A program made the position numbers and the translations under genes. Source: Planctomycetota bacterium (GTDB lineage Bacteria; Planctomycetota; B15-G4; SIAN01). From it: a stretch of 64,000 nt of DNA. The stretch is from positions 1 through 64,000 of the forward strand of contig JANQQL010000008.1 of assembly GCA_028289345.1 (NCBI GenBank), read 5' to 3'. Below, in pieces: positions 1 through 7,566 of the stretch. Position 1 is the stretch's first letter. Each line of letters starts with the position of its first letter. The notes beneath the pieces are model-generated. The model was given only the letters and a program-made list of their open reading frames with translations, did no database searches and had not been told where the DNA came from.

Positions 1-1198
1 GCCCCTCCTGACTGGCTCCGATCACCAGATCTGGAATTCCGTCGCCGGTCACATCCCCCGCGGCGTTGGCGGAGTTGCCGAAGTTGTCCCCGTTGGTCAT
101 TCCACTGAAGACCTGGAGCACCGATCCATCCGCTCCCGAGAACAACCAGGCCGAGCCGCCGGGCGCACTCCAGCGGGAGCCCACCAGAATGTCTCCGGCA
201 CCGTCGCCATCGACATCCCCCGGCCCGGCCACGAGCTCCCCAAAGTTGTTTCCCAGTCTCTCTCGCGCAAACTCCCTGAGGAACGCCTTGTCTTTCCCCG
301 AATACAGCTCTGCCCGACCTTTCACCGTGGAGTTTCCGCTGGATCCAATCAGAAGATCGGGGACCCCGTCGAAGTTCACATCGCCGGGTCCGGCGACCGA
401 GGTGCCGTAGAATTGGTACTTTTGCTGACCGGTCTCACTCCAGATCTGTCCGCCGGTCCTCCCGGAATACAGGCGAACTTCCCCTCTTAGCTGGGCGGCT
501 TTGGGAGCACCAGCAAGCAAATCGTCCACATTGTCGCCGTTGACGTCTCCCACATTGCACAAGCACCAGCCAAGCATGGAGGACGAGGAGCCGTTGCGAG
601 CAAAGATCTTCTCGCCTGTCGCGCCCGAGAACCATCGCACCGCTCCCGAGTCCTGACCTGCAACGGGACTCTTACGAACACCCACGGCAAAGTCGGGTAC
701 TCCGTCGCGGTTGACGTCTCCCGTTCCGGCCACAGACGAGCCGAAGGATTCACGATCATTGGTGCCGGACTTCGAATGAATGACAGAGCCGTCGCTTCCG
801 GAGATGACCTGTGCGTAGCCGGGATCCGCATTGAAGATGGTGAACTCCGGCGCACCCACCACCAGGTCCGGCACGTCGTCACCGTTCACGTCGCCCATGC
901 GGTCCACCGACCAGCCGAACTGCCCCCCGTTGCCATAGATGGTGAGCAGCACGGAACCATCCCCGCCCGAGAAGATCGTGACGACGCCGGTGGTGTTTCC
1001 CGCAGGGCTCTTTCCATAAGGCTCGCCAACGGCGATCTCCTGCTTGCCGTCCCCGTCGAGATCTCCCAGGGAGACGATCGAATAGCCGAACCATCCGTTC
1101 TCCGAACTCGCCTCGAGGCGCAGGGCTTCTTCCTGCGAATGCGCCGGCCACGTCAGACCGACCAAGACTCCCAATGAAACCACTGTCGATTTCCACAT
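1..1198 (-). CDS. Exported FG-GAP/VCBS repeat protein (C-terminus outside window)
   Basis: The open frame runs from ATG 1198 off the left edge, with 399 codons visible. A Shine-Dalgarno GAGGAG lies 7 nt before the ATG. The N-terminus is a signal peptide of about 22 residues (MWKSTVVSLGVLVGLTWPAHS) ending just before QEEA. The remainder is FG-GAP (integrin-alpha-like) beta-propeller blades. Each blade carries a calcium-loop motif such as GDLDGDGKQEIAVG, GDVNGDDVPDLVVG, GDVDGDGAGDILVG or GDVTGDGIPDLVIG, followed by a WLFSGADGSVL-type strand pair. I count at least six blades. Family knowledge suggests a secreted or surface calcium-binding propeller. No enzymatic domain is visible, and a C-terminal domain could lie outside the window. 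Confidence 0.85.
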   Translation of the reverse strand, partial: MWKSTVVSLGVLVGLTWPAHSQEEALRLEASSENGWFGYSIVSLGDLDGDGKQEIAVGEPYGKSPAGNTTGVVTIFSGGDGSVLLTIYGNGGQFGWSVDRMGDVNGDDVPDLVVGAPEFTIFNADPGYAQVISGSDGSVIHSKSGTNDRESFGSSVAGTGDVNRDGVPDFAVGVRKSPVAGQDSGAVRWFSGATGEKIFARNGSSSSMLGWCLCNVGDVNGDNVDDLLAGAPKAAQLRGEVRLYSGRTGGQIWSETGQQKYQFYGTSVAGPGDVNFDGVPDLLIGSSGNSTVKGRAELYSGKDKAFLREFARERLGNNFGELVAGPGDVDGDGAGDILVGSRWSAPGGSAWLFSGADGSVLQVFSGMTNGDNFGNSANAAGDVTGDGIPDLVIGASQEG

Positions 1199-1617
1199 GT
1201 TCGTCTCCTCGGAAGAGAGTCTCATGGTCAGCGTCCCAGAGCTAATTTGACATGGACTATGGAGGCCACAGAACGGTCATTCGCGACGAAGAAGCCATTC
1301 GAGACGTCGAAGCCTCACCCCGCTGGCCCATCTCGCAGTCATTTCCGCTGCACTGTGACTCATGCCTTCCAGGGGGACGAGTTCACAGCACTCACTCTTC
1401 CCGACCGAGGCACGACCCTGAATCTTACGCGCACCTCCTTGAGGGACGGAATGGGCCCGTCGAAAAAGCCGCGCTTCCGTTCGCCATCCCCGGGGAAGAA
1501 GGGGCACAAATCCCGAAAATGGTTACGACCCGGGGGGCAGGGGGTAGAGTGGACGATTAGATATTCCTTGAGGCGGTCTTGTCTGAATGAGACCTCCTCC
1601 CGATCAGGAGGTGATGT
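1199..1617. other. Divergent intergenic region
   Basis: This 419-bp stretch separates the leftward FG-GAP gene from the rightward gene at 1618. It holds the Shine-Dalgarno sites of both genes. Short frames here do not resemble proteins. I see no clear sigma70-type promoter, although an A+T-rich patch near 1555-1570 is a possible -10 region for the rightward gene. Confidence 0.4.
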
Positions 1618-2295
1618 ATGAGTGGAATGAAATACTTTGTGTCGGCCGGTCTCGCAGCTCTGGTCACCGCGGTCGTCGCTGAGGATGCTCGAGCTCAATT
1701 CTGCAAGCCAGGCCCCAACGGCTTTGGTGAGCTTTGCGTTCGGAACGGAAGCCCGATGGGTGGAAGCGCGCCGAGTCGCCGACCGGGACGCAACCTCAAG
1801 TTCCCGGGCCAAGCTTCCAACTTCCGCCAACAGACAACCCGGTCCATCGTTGCACCCGCCCCGTTGCAGTACGAGATGAAGTTCATGCCGGGCGAGAATT
1901 CCAGCCTGTCCTGGAACACGACGGTCGACATCGACAAGAAACCCATCCTGGTTTACGTCTTCGACCACGAGCAAACCGCTGGCGATGACTACAACTACAG
2001 CAAGCACATCGAGCGGACCGTGTTTCAAGATGAGAAGGTTCGCGAGGTGAGCCGCCAGTTCATCTGCGAAAAGGTCTCCGTCAGCGAAGGATCCCTGCTG
2101 CAGGAAGTCGAGGGTCGTGAACCAGTCCTCAACTACCTCAAGAACCTGCCCGAGGCACGCACTCACATTGCGATGCTTGACAGCCACGGGCAGCTGCTCG
2201 GCACCTTCGAGAGCGAAGCGGATCTCCGCAATGGTGCCTTCCGCCGCGAGATGACGAACTCGCTGAAAGAAAACCAGCGGCGCACGGTTCAGTAA
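1618..2295 (+). CDS. Exported protein with a thioredoxin-fold-like domain, no CxxC
   Basis: The protein is 225 aa. The start ATG follows an almost perfect anti-16S match, AGGAGGTGAT, directly upstream. Residues 1-27 form a signal peptide ending ARA-Q. Residues 28-90 are Pro/Gly/Arg-rich and probably disordered. Residues 100-215 read like a thioredoxin-type alpha/beta domain: a strand KKPILVYVFD, then helices, then a late strand THIAMLDSHGQLLGTF. The usual CxxC is absent, so redox activity is not expected. I do not recognise a named family. It stands alone and is followed by a strong terminator at 2338. Expression may be high, given the Shine-Dalgarno site and terminator, but this is inference. 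Confidence 0.75.
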   Translation: MSGMKYFVSAGLAALVTAVVAEDARAQFCKPGPNGFGELCVRNGSPMGGSAPSRRPGRNLKFPGQASNFRQQTTRSIVAPAPLQYEMKFMPGENSSLSWNTTVDIDKKPILVYVFDHEQTAGDDYNYSKHIERTVFQDEKVREVSRQFICEKVSVSEGSLLQEVEGREPVLNYLKNLPEARTHIAMLDSHGQLLGTFESEADLRNGAFRREMTNSLKENQRRTVQ

Positions 2296-2337
2296 AGCAC
2301 TCCGCGAGTCAGACTCGCATCACACAACGAACCGATC

Positions 2338-2374
2338 GGCCGGACGGGCCTCCCAGCCCGTCCGGCCTTTTTTT
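2338..2374 (+). terminator. Rho-independent terminator of the 1618 gene
   Basis: A perfect 12-bp stem (2338-2349 with 2356-2367, GGCCGGACGGGC) has a 6-nt loop and is followed by seven T (2368-2374). It lies 42 nt after the stop codon of the 1618 gene. Confidence 0.93.
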
Positions 2375-2403
2375 GTTGGTCTACGGGGAGCTCGCAACGC
2401 CGA

Positions 2404-3327
2404 TCAGAACGGCTCCAACAACGAACCTGCCGCCCAATTGTTGTTCCCCAAGGCAGAGCGACTGGAACCGCCGCTGACCGAAGCATGGTCGCCACTCGCC
2501 AGGTTCTTGTACCCACCACTCACCGAGGCATATCTGCCACTGGCTGTATTGAGTTCCCCGCCGCTGACTGATGCGTATCGGTAGTTGGCCTCGTTGAACC
2601 GCCCTCCGCTCACGGACGACGACGGACCGCTGGCCGTGTTTTGCTTTCCACCGCTGACCGAGGAGTTGCCACCGGAAGCCAGGTTGTAGTTCCCGCCGCC
2701 GATCGAAGCGAGAGGGCCACTGGCGGTGTTGTCTTTCCCGCCGCTGATCGAGGCGTAGTAACCGCTAGCGACGTTGTACTCTCCACCGCTGACCGAGGCG
2801 AAGTCGCCGCTGGCCGTGTTGTACACCCCGGCGCTCACCGACGAGAATCTGCCGCTCGCCGTGTTGTGCTGCCCGCCGCTCACCGACGCGTATCGGTCGC
2901 TCACCGTGCTACCTCTTCCCACAACAAAGCCGCCGAAAGAGAGGAAGCTGTTCCGACTGCCACCGACCAGGTTGTGAGAGCCCGTTCGGTCATCGCCACT
3001 GAAGTTCCCGAACTCGTTGTAACCAATGATGAGGTTTCCGACGCCGTTCGTCGTTTCGGTGTTGCCGAGTCCATTGACCACCTGGAAATTGGCTCCGGAC
3101 AGACGAATGGTCTTGACCATGCCACCTTGCCCATCCGACAGTTCGACAAGACTCAGATGGCTCAAGATCGCTTGCTGCTCCGGGGTCAACGGGTTCAGAA
3201 CCCCAAACTGTGGTGGCCCTTCAAGCTGGAGCGCGCTCGCGGGGCCCGCACCTGCAAGGAACAACGTGCCTACCGCAACGGCGAGGGATCCCGTCGATGC
3301 CAGCTTCGCTGCAAAGAAGTTCTTCAT
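2404..3327 (-). CDS. Exported YadA-head-like repeat protein without a membrane anchor
   Basis: The protein is 307 aa. ATG 3327 is chosen because GGAGAA lies just upstream and because it is followed directly by a signal peptide (MKNFFAAKLASTGSLAVAVG up to ASA-L). The frame stays open further upstream, but that part has no protein character. After a leader of about 70 residues with LTPEQQAIL comes a left-handed beta-roll region like trimeric autotransporter heads. It begins with irregular units (NLIIGYNEFGNF, HNLVGGSRNSFL) and continues as ten 15-residue units of the form ASVSGGxxNTASGxx. No stalk or C-terminal YadA beta-barrel follows; the chain ends SALGNNNWAAGSLLEPF. It is therefore probably released or surface-attached in another way. 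Confidence 0.85.
   Translation of the reverse strand: MKNFFAAKLASTGSLAVAVGTLFLAGAGPASALQLEGPPQFGVLNPLTPEQQAILSHLSLVELSDGQGGMVKTIRLSGANFQVVNGLGNTETTNGVGNLIIGYNEFGNFSGDDRTGSHNLVGGSRNSFLSFGGFVVGRGSTVSDRYASVSGGQHNTASGRFSSVSAGVYNTASGDFASVSGGEYNVASGYYASISGGKDNTASGPLASIGGGNYNLASGGNSSVSGGKQNTASGPSSSVSGGRFNEANYRYASVSGGELNTASGRYASVSGGYKNLASGDHASVSGGSSRSALGNNNWAAGSLLEPF
2435..2895 (-). repeat. Ten 45-bp coding repeats (15-aa beta-roll units)
   Basis: About ten consecutive degenerate 45-bp units encode A/S-S-V/I-S-G-G-x-x-N-x-A-S-G-x-x. The central Gly-Gly and Asn are nearly invariant. One unit (RFNEANYRY) has lost the ASG step. The last unit is degenerate (SSRSALGNN). Confidence 0.85.
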
Positions 3328-3621
3328 TTCGAGTTCTCCGTCGGTCAAGTGACTGAGCGGAAACACCCGACCCGACAGCGAGCGATTCTTCGACGAATCA
3401 CTGGCGTTGCCGAGGTGAGATCGGAGCGGAATTTCGGTCTCAGAACGGCAAGGCTCGGGAGACGACCGATGGTGCACGGAATTCCGAGGATTTCGGTGAC
3501 AACGTCCACCCCGCCGGGGCCATGACACGTTTCGATCGCAGGGCAGGGTTCCCGAATCGATGCCCCCGAAGTCAGGCCCTCATGAGAGATCCAGGCCGAC
3601 AGCGAACGAAGGAAACAAGCG
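3328..3621. other. Intergenic region upstream of the YadA-head gene
   Basis: About 290 bp upstream of the leftward repeat gene. It contains that gene's Shine-Dalgarno site and presumably its promoter. I see no gene, clear promoter boxes or repeat in it. Confidence 0.35.
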
Positions 3622-3663
3622 AAGCCCACACCGCGCGAGGGCCTTTTTCGCGGGGGTGGGCTT
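3622..3663 (-). terminator. Hairpin just past the 3670-4110 gene, likely terminator
   Basis: AAGCCCAC (3622-3629) pairs with GTGGGCTT (3656-3663), with a further inner CCGCG/CGCGG pairing. Read leftward, the hairpin starts 7 nt after the stop codon of the 3670-4110 frame and is followed by a T-rich run (CTTGTTTCCTTCG). This placement supports that frame being a real gene. Confidence 0.6.
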
Positions 3664-3669
3664 CCTACA

Positions 3670-4110
3670 TCAGGGAGTTCCTTGAGCCGAACCGCTCAGA
3701 AACAAGGATTGGACGACAATGGGATCCTCGACAGAGTCTTGCAGCGATGAACGGTGGTGGTCGGGGGAGACTGGCGCCAGTCGGTGCAAGTCGTGACCTC
3801 GAGCCGCAAAATTGAAGCCTCCTGCCGTCTCTGCGAGCCCGGTGATATAGAGATTCCCATAAGGGCAGGTTCCTCCGCCCATGCAGCGGACATAGAACCG
3901 ATTACGGGTCACGGCCGCGGCGATCGCCGCTCGTTCTCGGAAAGACAGGAGAGATCCCACTCTCGAAGCTTTCGAACCGGCCAACTCAAACGTTCTGACC
4001 GACCTTGGAAGTGACACCGAGCGATCACCGGCAACGCACTTGTCGCAGAACCAACAGCAGAGTGTTCCAAGTACGTCACCAATCAAGCGCAGTACGAAAA
4101 GCACTTTCAT
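3670..4110 (-). CDS. Hypothetical protein, possibly exported
   Basis: A 146-aa frame starting MKVLFVLRLIGDVLGTLCC, which could be a short hydrophobic export or membrane segment. It contains several Cys pairs (CCWFCDKC near residue 20, CMGGGTC near 76-82). I recognise no family. The case for a gene is its place between an A+T-rich upstream region and a hairpin immediately after the stop. Codon use is less biased than in neighbouring genes, so it could be an old remnant or an artefact. Confidence 0.45.
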   Translation of the reverse strand: MKVLFVLRLIGDVLGTLCCWFCDKCVAGDRSVSLPRSVRTFELAGSKASRVGSLLSFRERAAIAAAVTRNRFYVRCMGGGTCPYGNLYITGLAETAGGFNFAARGHDLHRLAPVSPDHHRSSLQDSVEDPIVVQSLFLSGSAQGTP

Positions 4111-4317
4111 TCAATCTTTCCGTCTTCGCAACACAGTGCTTCGAACAACGAATTGACTCAAGTTTTCGCAGGAAAAACAAATCACAAAGAAGCGACGTTG
4201 AACACTCAAATTCGTCGCGGAGCACGCGTATGAAGAAGCTGCCGAGGGTTTGTTGATGTCCGCAGACTCGCACTCATCGGCTTCAAGTTCTCTCCAGCAT
4301 TGGAAAGGAAAAGAAAG

Positions 4318-4704
4318 ATGCGATTCGTACTACGATGCTTGCCGTTGGCTTCTCTCGCACTTCTGCTCACGGCTTGGGCCGGTTCGGCGAATGCGAGTGA
4401 CTCCGAGAGTTTGGCCGCAGGTGGAACTGGCACATTGATCATTCAAGCGGTCGATGGCTTTGGAAAGTCAGTTCCAGGAGCTCTCGTGACCGTGTTCGAC
4501 GCGGGAACAAGCGCCATCGTCGCGCAAGGAAGTACCGGCGCCACAGGCAAGGTTTCGTTCGTGCTCTCCCATGGCACCTTCAACGTGTTCGCCTCCAAAG
4601 TCCTTCCCGGCCCCTGGCCATCGGCAATCTTCGGAAGCGGGTCATTCACCCTGTCCGGCAAGGTGGGAGGTGGCCAAGTGGTCCTGAACCAGTCCGCGCC
4701 ATAG
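4318..4704 (+). CDS. Small exported protein with one Cna-B/CarboxypepD_reg-like domain
   Basis: The protein is 128 aa. The start ATG 4318 follows purine-rich AGGAAAAGAAAG. The signal peptide ends ANA-S at about residue 26. The rest is a single beta-sandwich domain of the carboxypeptidase-regulatory/Cna-B type: LIIQAVDGFGKSVPGALVTV, then a turn GATGKVSFVLSHGTFNVFA and a closing strand GGGQVVLNQ. The next gene, on the same strand, is a sigma factor fused to five domains of the same fold. This protein could be a partner or ligand of that sensor, but only position and fold suggest it. Confidence 0.75.
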   Translation: MRFVLRCLPLASLALLLTAWAGSANASDSESLAAGGTGTLIIQAVDGFGKSVPGALVTVFDAGTSAIVAQGSTGATGKVSFVLSHGTFNVFASKVLPGPWPSAIFGSGSFTLSGKVGGGQVVLNQSAP

Positions 4705-4726
4705 CCGTTACTGTCCGACAACTAAG

Positions 4727-4760
4727 GCGGGAGGTGGTGCTTCGCTTCGCCACCTCCCGC
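4727..4760 (+). terminator. Strong hairpin between the Cna-B-like gene and the sigma-fusion gene
   Basis: A perfect 11-bp stem GCGGGAGGTGG (4727-4737) pairs with 4750-4760 around a 12-nt loop. No long T run follows (TCTCCACGG), so it may be an attenuator or 3' stabiliser rather than a full terminator. It ends 20 nt before the GTG start of the next gene. Confidence 0.55.
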
Positions 4761-4780
4761 TCTCCACGGAGAATCGGCAC

Positions 4781-7324
4781 GTGGGATCGCTCGAGCAATT
4801 TCCCCGCAACCGCGGCGAGGTCATTGAACCGGATCAATTGGCTTCCTGCGAACCGGAACTCATGGAGTTGGCTCAGCGATTGGTGACCGACTACCACCGC
4901 GCGCAAGACCTTGTTCAAGAGACCTATGTTGCCGCCCTGCAGCGTCGGACACGCCTCGGAAGATCTGTCTCACTTTGGCTGCGTGACGTCCTTCGGCTCA
5001 AAGCGCACCAAACCAAGATTCGGGAACGCAGCCGCACTCGACGAGAGCAGGCAGCTGCTGTTTCCCATTTCAATCACCTGGACAGCAGCCGCTCCAAGCT
5101 TGCCAGCACCCTGCATGCATTGATGGAAGAGGTCGAGCGTCTGGAAGAACCCTATCGCTCAACCATGCAGAAACGGTTTCTCGAGGGCACCCCGCCGCGC
5201 TCGATTGCAGGCCAATCGGGAGTCCCCGTGAGAACGATATACACTCGCATTGCACGCGGCACGCAGATGCTTCGCGCTCGGCTGGATCGACGACTCGGTG
5301 CGGGTATCTGGGTCGCGTGGCTGTCACCTTCGCAAGAGGTCCGAGCGGTTCGAGAATCGAAGTCGCCACGCCACTTGGCTGCCATCGCCTTGCGACTCGC
5401 GAGTGTGGCATGCCTGGGATTGATCATGTGGTGGGTCAATTCGAACACTGACCGACCCCTCCCTCCAAGAACACTGACCAGCTCGATGCAGCGGAACGAG
5501 GCCGAGGGGAAGAAACTTCAGGCGCGGGAGTTCATCCCGAGTCGCTCACCAGCCGCGACTCAGAGCGACGGCTCCGCGACCAGCAAAAAGGGCCCGGGCT
5601 TCGTGCCAAACCTTCGGGGAAAGGTCGTCGATCTCGAGGGTCGGTCGGTGGGTGGGGTATCCGTGAAACTCCAAGCGGGAACGATTGGGTCATCGGGTCG
5701 ATCCATGTTGGAGTTCGAGTTTCTCCCCTCCACCGAGGTTGAAAAAGCGGTGAGCCGAGAATCCGGAGAGTTCGAAGGCCGCCTCTCTCCCGACGATCGT
5801 GGTCGACTGCTCGCCCGTGGCGCAGGGTTCCAACCAGTCATCGGGGAGACGGTCGGCGCCAGTCGCGGCGCGCCGCAAGCTCGCGAAGGTGTCGTCCTGG
5901 TGGTAGCGATCGAAAGAGTGATTCAGGGTCGAGTGACGGACTCCCGGGGCAATCCCCTCGTGAATGCTTCCTTGCGACTGCTTCCCGCGCCGGAGTATCT
6001 GGAACGACTGGAACCAACACTCGATCGCTGGACTTCTATCGGTGCCACCGCACAAAGCAGAGAAGACGGACGCTTTCACATGGAAGCCTACGCGATGAAC
6101 GGCGCAACTCTCCAAGTGACCAAGGGTGGCTTCGCTCCAGCGACCTTCGTCATGGACTCCGCCTGGCCCACGAACATAGAAATCGTCCTCGACCCTCTCC
6201 CAAACAATGTCACTGTGGTGCGGGGAGTGGTTGTCAACGGCCAGGGCGCTGGAATCCCGAATGCCATCGTGACCGCAGGGAAAGAGAGTGTGGAAACAAA
6301 CAGCGAAGGCGCCTTTGAGCTTCCCTGGGACAGTGCCTGCAATCAGACATTGTGGGCGGTGCAACCAGGTCATCTTCCGACAACCTCAACCATCGAGAAC
6401 ACGTCGCCGCGGCGCCTTGAAAAAAAGCGTCTCGTGATCGACGCCGAAGCCCTGGCGATCGAGGGCCGGGCAATCGACGCCCGGGGACGTCCGGTGAATG
6501 GAGCGCTTGTGTGGGCGTCGGACCTGACGGTGATTGGAAACGGGAGCGACGTGACGTTCGCCGAAGTGCTCGTTGACCCCGCGCCAGAGTTCGACGTCCC
6601 GCGGTTCTCGCACACGGATCCGCAAGGCCGCTTTCGGGTCCCCTATCTGATCGATCGTGAGTATCGATTGCGGGCCATGTGGTTTCCGTCAAGCGCGATG
6701 GTGGAGTTCGGTCCCTTTCCCGCGGGGACCAACGACGTCCTCTTGCGCCTTGCCACGAACTCGCCGACTCATCCCATCGCCGGACGTCTGGTGGACAAAG
6801 ACGGGGAACCGGTCTCCGGCGCCTCCGTCGCCTTGTGTCGCCGGGGAGTCGAGATCCCTCTGACAAACGACCATCTTTGGGTGAGTCAGGTCAACGGCAC
6901 CGTGGTTCTCAGCGATTCTGGAGGGCGCTTCTCTCTTCCTGCAACACCCCTCTCCGGGCTTCAGCTTCGGATCTCCAAGAGCGGGTTCTTAGATCACGAC
7001 TACTACTTGGAAGAATCCCATGATCCCGGGAACCTGGAAATCTTGGTTTGGCGTCCCGCCCGTTTCCGCGTTGTCGCTGCCCCCGAGCACGCCGACCGAT
7101 TTTCGTTGCTGCTGAACGAAGGGACCCCTGCTCCGATATTCTCGGCGGCTTCTTGGGATGGAAACCTCGACATGAGTCACTTCCAGCGCGCGGCCCTCCT
7201 CGACGGCCTGTCGGAACTCCTTGTCGTCCCCGACACAGTCACTCACATCGTCTTCTATGAGGGAGAGGAAGAGATCGAGCGCGCGCCGGTGGAGGTTTCG
7301 TTCGGCTACACCACCGAGTACTGA
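4781..7324 (+). CDS. ECF-type sigma factor fused through a membrane helix to CarboxypepD_reg domains
   Basis: The protein is 847 aa. It starts at GTG 4781, with GGAG 9 nt upstream. Residues 25-75 match sigma70 region 2 (DYHRAQDLVQETYVAAL) and residues 120-172 match region 4 with a helix-turn-helix (SIAGQSGVPVRTIYTRIARG). A single hydrophobic helix at 199-219 follows, then a Ser/Pro-rich linker. From about residue 275 there are five carboxypeptidase-regulatory-like beta domains, each opening with a G-x-V-x-D-x-x-G-x-x-V motif: GKVVDLEGRSVGGVSV, GRVTDSRGNPLVNASL, GVVVNGQGAGIPNAIV, GRAIDARGRPVNGALV and GRLVDKDGEPVSGASV. The layout predicts a cytoplasmic sigma head and an extracytoplasmic sensor or ligand domain in one chain. 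ECF factors with long C-terminal extensions are known in Planctomycetota. How such a tethered sigma acts is not shown here. Confidence 0.88.
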   Translation: MGSLEQFPRNRGEVIEPDQLASCEPELMELAQRLVTDYHRAQDLVQETYVAALQRRTRLGRSVSLWLRDVLRLKAHQTKIRERSRTRREQAAAVSHFNHLDSSRSKLASTLHALMEEVERLEEPYRSTMQKRFLEGTPPRSIAGQSGVPVRTIYTRIARGTQMLRARLDRRLGAGIWVAWLSPSQEVRAVRESKSPRHLAAIALRLASVACLGLIMWWVNSNTDRPLPPRTLTSSMQRNEAEGKKLQAREFIPSRSPAATQSDGSATSKKGPGFVPNLRGKVVDLEGRSVGGVSVKLQAGTIGSSGRSMLEFEFLPSTEVEKAVSRESGEFEGRLSPDDRGRLLARGAGFQPVIGETVGASRGAPQAREGVVLVVAIERVIQGRVTDSRGNPLVNASLRLLPAPEYLERLEPTLDRWTSIGATAQSREDGRFHMEAYAMNGATLQVTKGGFAPATFVMDSAWPTNIEIVLDPLPNNVTVVRGVVVNGQGAGIPNAIVTAGKESVETNSEGAFELPWDSACNQTLWAVQPGHLPTTSTIENTSPRRLEKKRLVIDAEALAIEGRAIDARGRPVNGALVWASDLTVIGNGSDVTFAEVLVDPAPEFDVPRFSHTDPQGRFRVPYLIDREYRLRAMWFPSSAMVEFGPFPAGTNDVLLRLATNSPTHPIAGRLVDKDGEPVSGASVALCRRGVEIPLTNDHLWVSQVNGTVVLSDSGGRFSLPATPLSGLQLRISKSGFLDHDYYLEESHDPGNLEILVWRPARFRVVAAPEHADRFSLLLNEGTPAPIFSAASWDGNLDMSHFQRAALLDGLSELLVVPDTVTHIVFYEGEEEIERAPVEVSFGYTTEY

Positions 7325-7566
7325 CGGCGCGTTGTTTCGGTCTCCGACAGAATGCCCAGGATCTCGACGCACTTCGTGGGAACCCATCCGGCCCCGCCGC
7401 ATCTCGCGGAGATCCACGAGTGACCGGCGGGTACTGCGGCGTGCCAAGTTCGTCGATCCGATGAACTCACAGTGCTCGCGTGCCTCTGCAACGGACGACC
7501 GCACGACCTCCCCCAACGGAACGATCCACGAACGAGTGAAAGCGACTCATGGCGCACGGTGATTCC

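Noticed and set aside
1360..2187. 275-codon leftward open frame
   Set aside because: Antisense to the exported protein at 1618, which has a near-perfect Shine-Dalgarno and a terminator.
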